From: Chara braunii
Lineage: Eukaryota; Streptophyta; Charophyceae; Charales; Characeae
Direction of reading: 5' to 3'
NCBI GenBank assembly: GCA_003427395.1
Contig: BFEA01000164.1
Span: 513,761-535,595 of the forward strand
DNA length: 21,835 bases
The notes under the pieces are model-generated. The model saw only the letters and a program-made list of their open reading frames with translations. It made no database searches and was not told the origin of the DNA. Shown here piece after piece: positions 17,685 to 21,835 of this stretch (position 1 is the stretch's first letter; each line of letters begins with the position of its first letter). Made by a program: the position numbers and the translations under genes.

Positions 17685-17890
17685 GTTTTCATGGTCTTCG
17701 GGTCTTTCACCACTTCAGGACCATTCAGGATTTTCTGACTGCCCAAAACTCTCACTTGACCACTTCAGGACACCCTTCACCACTTCAAGATGCAACCTGC
17801 TTAAACAGGTGGTTTTCAGGGTCTTACGACCTTTCACCACTTCAGGACTATTCATGATTTTCAGACTGCCCAAAACTCTCACTTCAAAAT
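17682..17890. repeat. Further direct copies of the palindrome arm
   Basis: A partial copy at 17682-17758 and a full 86-base copy at 17771-17856, both in left-arm orientation. Both continue into a shared tail (ATTTTCWGACTGCCCAAAAC, then TCTCACTT). The family thus has four copies in 400 bases, one inverted. Confidence 0.85.
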
Positions 17891-17943
17891 TTTCATTCCT
17901 GAATTTTCAGCTACCCGATAACCTCTTGTGCCTGAAGAGACAA

Positions 17944-18017
17944 CAGGTTTACATGGGTTTGTGCCAAGACCTCGGCCAAGGGGTTAAAAAAAAAAAAAAA
18001 AAAGGCAGACAAGCATC
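17944..18017 (+). repeat. Fourth, detached copy of the 160-bp unit (5' half)
   Basis: CAGGTTTACATGGGTTTGTG, CTCGGCCAAGGGGTT, A tract, GGCAGACAAGCATCT, then the CTGCCACATCAACA array, exactly the same junction as in the third tandem copy near 17017. The composite of unit plus array therefore moved or was duplicated as one block. Confidence 0.85.
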
Positions 18018-18530
18018 TCTGCCACATCAACACCTGCCAGTCTCTCTGTCTGCGTACCTGTCTGCCTGTCCGCCACGTCAACACCTCCGTGTCTGTCTGC
18101 CTGCCTGCCACATCAACACCCGCGAGACAAACAGACAGGCAGACAGGCAGACAGGCAGAGAGGCAAAGCGAGAGTTAGAAAGAGACGAACAGTTAACTAC
18201 GGAGAGAGAGAGAGGCAGACATGAAGACGTTCACCTTGCCCTGGCCCACATACGCCCCGTCAGGCAGGCATGAAGCAGACAGACAGGCAGACAGACAGGC
18301 AGACACATAGGCAAACAGGCAGCGAGATAGGCAAGCAGGCAGACGTGCATGTAGAGGTCAGGTGCAAGTCCTGCCCGGTGCCATATTGGGCTTGGGCGCA
18401 AGTGCCATATTGGGTCCGACGCAAGAGGCTAGGTGAAAGTTCTGCATAGGCACACAGGCAGTGAGATAGGCAGGCACACAGACAGGCAGTGAGATAGGCA
18501 GGCAGATCGACAGACATGCATGCAGAGGCC
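18018..18530. repeat. Second tetranucleotide array with switch motifs
   Basis: CTGT/CTGC units at 18040-18110, switch motif copies at 18021, 18072 and 18107-18128, then CAGA/CAGG units at 18128-18170, 18265-18350 and 18450-18520. A module near 18228 reads CACCTTGCCCTGGCCCACA..CGCCCCGTCAGGCAGGCATG and recurs later in the window. Confidence 0.75.
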
Positions 18531-19035
18531 AGGTAACAGGTCTGGGCCCGGGTTGTTGATTGGGTCTGAGCTTGTGCCCCTTTGAATGGGGTATGGGCCT
18601 AGACTTGTACTTATATATCTTTATAGGTTGGACTCACATTGACCTCGGTGAGAAACAAGCCCTACAAGACCCAGACCCAGACTGTTGACCTGGACCTGGC
18701 GCATGCTTGACAGTGCAACTGTGAAAAAACCTTCTTTTTTTTTTTTTTTTAAAACGAGGCTTAATCCCTGGCGCATCCCAAGGTTCATACTGACTGACTG
18801 ACACACGTGGCCTTGGTGTATGTCTGTTTGTGCATTTGTCCGTCTGCCTGTTCTGAAAGCCCAACCCTGGATAGGTGGATAGGCCCAGACTGGGCCTGAA
18901 TCTTGGGTCCACGCCCAGGGCTGACCAGCTAACTGGGCCCAGATGCAGGCTAGGAGCGTTTTTTTTTTCCCTTTGAAAGCCCAAACCGTGCATAGGCCGA
19001 GACTGGGCGTGTACCCTGGGTGTTCGGCAAGCAAA
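18531..19035. repeat. Mosaic of degenerate GGGCC-rich modules
   Basis: Recurring pieces are AGACTGGGCCTGAATCNTGGGT, TGCATAGGCC, GACCTGGACCTGGC and T tracts of 10-20 bases. Similar pieces occur near 17385-17440, 19005, 19440-19500 and 19555-19620. No gene is evident; predicted peptides from both strands are Cys/Leu/Gly-rich artefacts of the repeats. Confidence 0.6.
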
Positions 19036-19320
19036 GAGGCAGACAGGAAGACTTTGACCTAGCCCTAGCCTACAGACGCCCCGGCAGGCAGGCATGCAGC
19101 AGACAGGCAGACAGACAAATACGCAGATACATAGGCAGACATACATGTAGACACATAAGCAGACAGGCAGTGAGATAAGCAGATGGACAGACATGTATGT
19201 CGGCAGACAGACAGGCAGATAGGCAGACAGACAGGCGGGGAGACACGGAGGCAGAGAGGCAAATAGGCACACACAGAAGTAGACACGCAGGCAAACACGC
19301 ATGCAAATACGCAGACAATT
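19036..19320. repeat. Third CAGA/CAGG array
   Basis: Opens with a module TTGACCTAGCCCTAGCC..CAGACGCCCCGGCAGG, then about 240 bases of CAGA/CAGG/CATA tetranucleotides on the plus strand. Confidence 0.85.
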
Positions 19321-19900
19321 ATATTTACTGACTGTTTGGTTGATTTATTTTTTGTTCAAATCAATCAATCAATCAATCAATCTCTCTTTTTTTTGCTTTT
19401 TTTTTTTCTTTTTTTTCCCTTGCAAAGGCCAGGCTGTGCATAGGCCCAGACTGGGTATTTGGTCCAGTCCCAAGCCTGAGCCGCTGGCCAGGTCCAGGTA
19501 TAGGCCCGGATCTTTTTTCTTGTTGTTGTTTTTCCCCCCCCCTAACTTTAAAGCCCAGACCGGGATCCGTAAATAGGCCAAAACTGGGCCTGAATGCTAA
19601 ATGTTTGGTCCAGGCCTCAGCCCTTGCCGGGGCCCAGACAGACAGGCAGGCAGACAGACAGACGTGCGGGCAGGCAAGCAGGCAAGCAGGCAAACAGGCA
19701 GCCAAAGAGACAGACAGGAAAACATTGACCTGGCTCTGGCCCACAGACACCCCGGTAGGCAGGCATGCAGATGGTCGACACAGATGGTCAAGCGTTCGCC
19801 CCATGCCGACAATTATCGGCGGATGTTGACTTGGTGCTGACCCACAGACGCCCCATGCAAACAGTCATCTAATTTGCACTTCGCATATTCTTTGTTGTTC
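19321..19900. repeat. Fourth repeat block: ATCA units, T tracts, module copies and short array
   Basis: (ATCA)n at 19360-19381, T-rich tract to 19420, GGGCC-rich modules (19430-19620), a short CAGA/CAGG array (19637-19712), the TTGACCTGG..CAGACACCCCGG module at 19724 and a diverged copy at 19826. GGTCGRCRCAGATGGTYAAG occurs twice, near 19773 and 19907. No gene recognised. Confidence 0.7.
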
Positions 19901-20002
19901 ATGGTGGTCGGCGCAGATGGTTAAGCGTCCGCTCAACATAATGTCACAGTCGAGACACATGGTCGGAGAGCGGGTGCGGGATCATCACGCTCCGATGTGC
20001 TG

Positions 20003-20101
20003 ATGCATATCGATAAAGCAGATGATCTAGATGTTTCGTACGGTTATTACCTTTATGATGATGATCGCAGAATGCATGAGTACGTCCAAGATTGTGAATA
20101 A
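20003..20101 (+). other. In-frame upstream coding-like stretch ending in TAA
   Basis: The phase of the gene starting at 20114 is also open from about 19925 to a TAA at 20099-20101, only four codons before that ATG. From the ATG at 20003 it reads MHIDKADDLDVSYGYYLY and continues acidic, protein-like. Either this is a 5' leader with chance coding, an upstream reading frame, or the real N-terminus cut off by a nonsense mutation. Confidence 0.3.
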
Positions 20102-20113
20102 TATGAGTATACC

Positions 20114-21283
20114 ATGGCGAGGGAGATGCATGATATGACACAACGTCACCATCAATCGAATGTTGTGGTGCGGTATGATGTGGTGGGTAAGGTTCTAAAT
20201 GATCATACCTTGAGGGAAATATTTGGTAGGTTTGTTACGGACATTCAAAGACTTCGTTGGACTGAGGATGAGTTGTTGGATATGTTGAAGAAGAAGGAGG
20301 TGGAACTGGTTGCAGTTAGGAGTGTGTTGGCCAACATTGAGCTCAATGCAAAGTCAGTCATCGAAAAATGTATTCAAGGGGAACGAAACTATCAGGTGAG
20401 AGATTCCTCTGTGTCCGATACCGTGCATGTCAAAGAGGAGTCAAAACTTAACATGGACATGGAGATGTGGATTCATTATCAGATGAGGTCCAAGATTCGA
20501 GATGATTTGATTGATGAGATTGTTAAGTATAGCACCCAAGTTCATCCTCACCTGCTGGAAGAGTGTGATGGTTTGCGTCGGCGACTTGAAAAGGCAGAGT
20601 GTGCAGTGAGTTGATTGTTGTCCTGTCGTGGCGTGGTGTGGGAAGATCCATTTTTTCGAAATGCAGTCTTCGATTTTCGATAGACTAAAAGTTTGGAGGC
20701 CCTTCTGAAAAACGATCTGATTGCGATGTTACATTCACTTCGAACTGTTGGTTCTGAGCTGACTCACAGAAATGCAATGTTGGAGGTGCAAAATGCCATG
20801 CAGTTTCCTGTGAGCGACAACCAGATAAGGGCAAAGGTGGTCAATCTTGGTCAATTGTATAACGGGACACGCGAAGAGTTGATGAATGTCATGTTTGTGG
20901 ACAAATTCGGTGAGTGGTGGGATTACAAATCCAGGTTTTATTGGGCTCAATGTCACAATGAGCAGGTGTATCAGCTTAGGAAATTCCTTGGCAACGTCGT
21001 GCTAACTTATTCACCAAAACGATTTATGGAGGAGTTAAGCAATATGAAGAAGGAGTTGAATGTTCTTGCGAGAATGAATAAAGAACATGAAAAAATACTC
21101 AATGAGACAGTGATTGCATTGGTGGAATCTATGAATCGCCAATGTCGTAGATGTTGTCTTATATATTGGGCACGATTGGACTTTACAAGGATAAATGAAC
21201 TTTCCGTTGTTAAACTGAAATGTGATGGGAATACAAACATTTATCCCGATGAACATAGTCAGACGAGCATGATGAATTTGTGA
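20114..21283 (+). CDS. Two-exon coiled-coil protein of unknown function
   Basis: Exon 1 is 20114-20605 and exon 2 is 20684-21283. A 78-nt intron (GTGAGT at 20606, TCGATAG ending 20683) falls exactly between codons and removes the TGA at 20612 and the TAG at 20681. The spliced protein is 363 residues. The start ATG lies in ACCATGG, an ideal eukaryotic context. The protein is mostly charged helix with likely coiled coils (around DELLDMLKKKEVELVAVRS, HLLEECDGLRRRLEKAE, RFMEELSNMKKELNVLARMN) and a Trp/Tyr-rich centre (KFGEWWDYKSRFYWAQ). I see no known domain, signal peptide or membrane segment. Exon 1 and exon 2 are compositionally alike, unlike the surrounding repeats. The 3' end may be frameshifted (see 21259-21333). 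Could be a host gene, a gene fragment or a retroelement gag-like protein. Confidence 0.6.
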
Positions 21284-21333
21284 TGGAAGAAAGGAGGAAG
21301 CGACTTCGCGAATTGGCAGAGGGAGATAAATAG
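21259..21333 (+). other. Probable true C-terminus in the -1 phase
   Basis: Just before the TGA at 21281-21283, another phase is open from 21259 to a TAG at 21331-21333. It encodes SDEHDEFVMEERRKRLREL followed by a few more residues. This acidic-then-basic helical end matches the rest of the protein better than the last residues of the annotated frame. One missing base near 21256-21262 would join them. Confidence 0.4.
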
Positions 21334-21742
21334 GGTGGTATTTCATAATTGTTAAATTCACCATTCAGAGAAATAAAAGTAACAAGAGTGAAAAAGGAGG
21401 GAGGAGAGGAAGGAGGCGGAGGATGTAGAGTGTAGGGAGGACGATAGTTGCAAAGGGAGAAAGGAGCTCTAAATGGAAGGGAAAAAATTGTTGTTTGGTG
21501 TCCTGACTGTAAGCGCATCGTCTGATGTATTGTTAGATAGGTAAATGAGTGAAGCTTCGTGGACAGGATAATGCAGTAGTCAGAGTGGGTAGAGTGAGAG
21601 GGATAATGAGGAGGTGGAGTGGGATGGTGGGAAGAATGCGTGTTTTCACATTGTTTTCATTCCATTAATGATGATGACACTTGAAAGCGTTTTATAATAA
21701 GACTCTTGAATTCGGTTTTTTCTCTATCTTGTTTAAAACATG
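21334..21742. other. 3' flank, no gene seen
   Basis: Purine-rich sequence (GGAGGAGAGGAAGGAGG and similar) downstream of the coiled-coil gene. An AATAAA at 21372-21377 could be its polyadenylation signal. Nothing else recognised. Confidence 0.45.
21372..21377 (+). terminator. AATAAA polyadenylation signal
   Basis: Lies 89 bases after the annotated stop and 39 bases after the alternative TAG at 21333, on the gene strand. Confidence 0.4.
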
Positions 21743-21755
21743 GTTTTTTTTTTTT

Positions 21756-21835
<80 letters not shown>
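21743..21835. repeat. T19 - (CT)n - (CA)n compound microsatellite at the window edge
   Basis: T tract at 21743-21761, CT units to about 21795, then CA units to the end of the window. The CA block is cut by the window border, so its length is unknown. Confidence 0.95.

Noticed and set aside
17018-19320. CRISPR-like array
   Set aside because: The repeats are contiguous tetranucleotides without unique spacers of uniform length, in a eukaryotic context.
18256-19320. Cys-rich minus-strand frames of 80-220 codons
   Set aside because: They are translations of the CAGA/CAGG arrays (CLPVCLSVC-type periodic peptides); the same array is open in several phases.
20393-20400. CAGGTGAGA in exon 1 as an additional splice donor
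   Set aside because: Good donor context, but the frame stays open through it and coding character continues to 20605, so splicing there is not needed.

Overview
The window is nuclear eukaryotic DNA from a repeat-rich genome. There are no bacterial operons or ribosome binding sites. Instead it has long microsatellites (CT, CTAT, CA, A/T tracts), short GT..AG introns, a degenerate Helitron, a MULE-like inverted-repeat element and several tandem-repeat families. The mix (Helitron plus MULE, C-methylation-like decay) suggests the green lineage, perhaps a charophyte or other streptophyte, but nothing here proves the taxon.

Layout. 1-3530 is mostly C/T-rich, non-coding looking DNA with a 13-unit minisatellite (1274-1571) and a three-copy tandem repeat of about 115 bp (1791-2092). 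3741-6605 is a 2.86 kb element with 83-bp terminal inverted repeats, a probable 9-bp target duplication and repeated AGGGGC motifs near both ends; no transposase was seen inside it. 6788-8695 holds a T42 tract and two or three degraded minus-strand reading frames of unknown function. 8772-14683 is a minus-strand autonomous-type Helitron: TATA box, variable N-terminal extension, zinc finger, Helitron-like N domain, HUH Rep domain and Pif1-like helicase. All are recognisable but broken by at least a dozen stops and a few frameshifts. The helicase has lost Walker A and Walker B residues, and Rep lacks one of its two catalytic tyrosines.

14819-19900 is a mosaic of repeats: a 51-bp duplication, an old 85-bp duplication, a CTAT array, a minus-strand coiled-coil fragment, 160-bp tandem units with poly-A tracts, an almost perfect 180-bp palindrome with further direct copies, and long CAGA/CAGG arrays built around a recurring GCCACRTCAACA motif. 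20114-21283 (+) is the best candidate for an otherwise undescribed protein gene: two exons, one in-phase 78-nt intron, strong start context, mostly helical charged protein of 363 residues. It has signs of damage or wrong boundaries at both ends. The window ends in a T19-(CT)n-(CA)n tract.

No cellular pathway links these genes. The coherent units are the two transposons and the repeat mosaic. The most original observations are the inverted-repeat element with its subterminal motif array, the palindrome that could encode a long hairpin RNA, and the coiled-coil gene.
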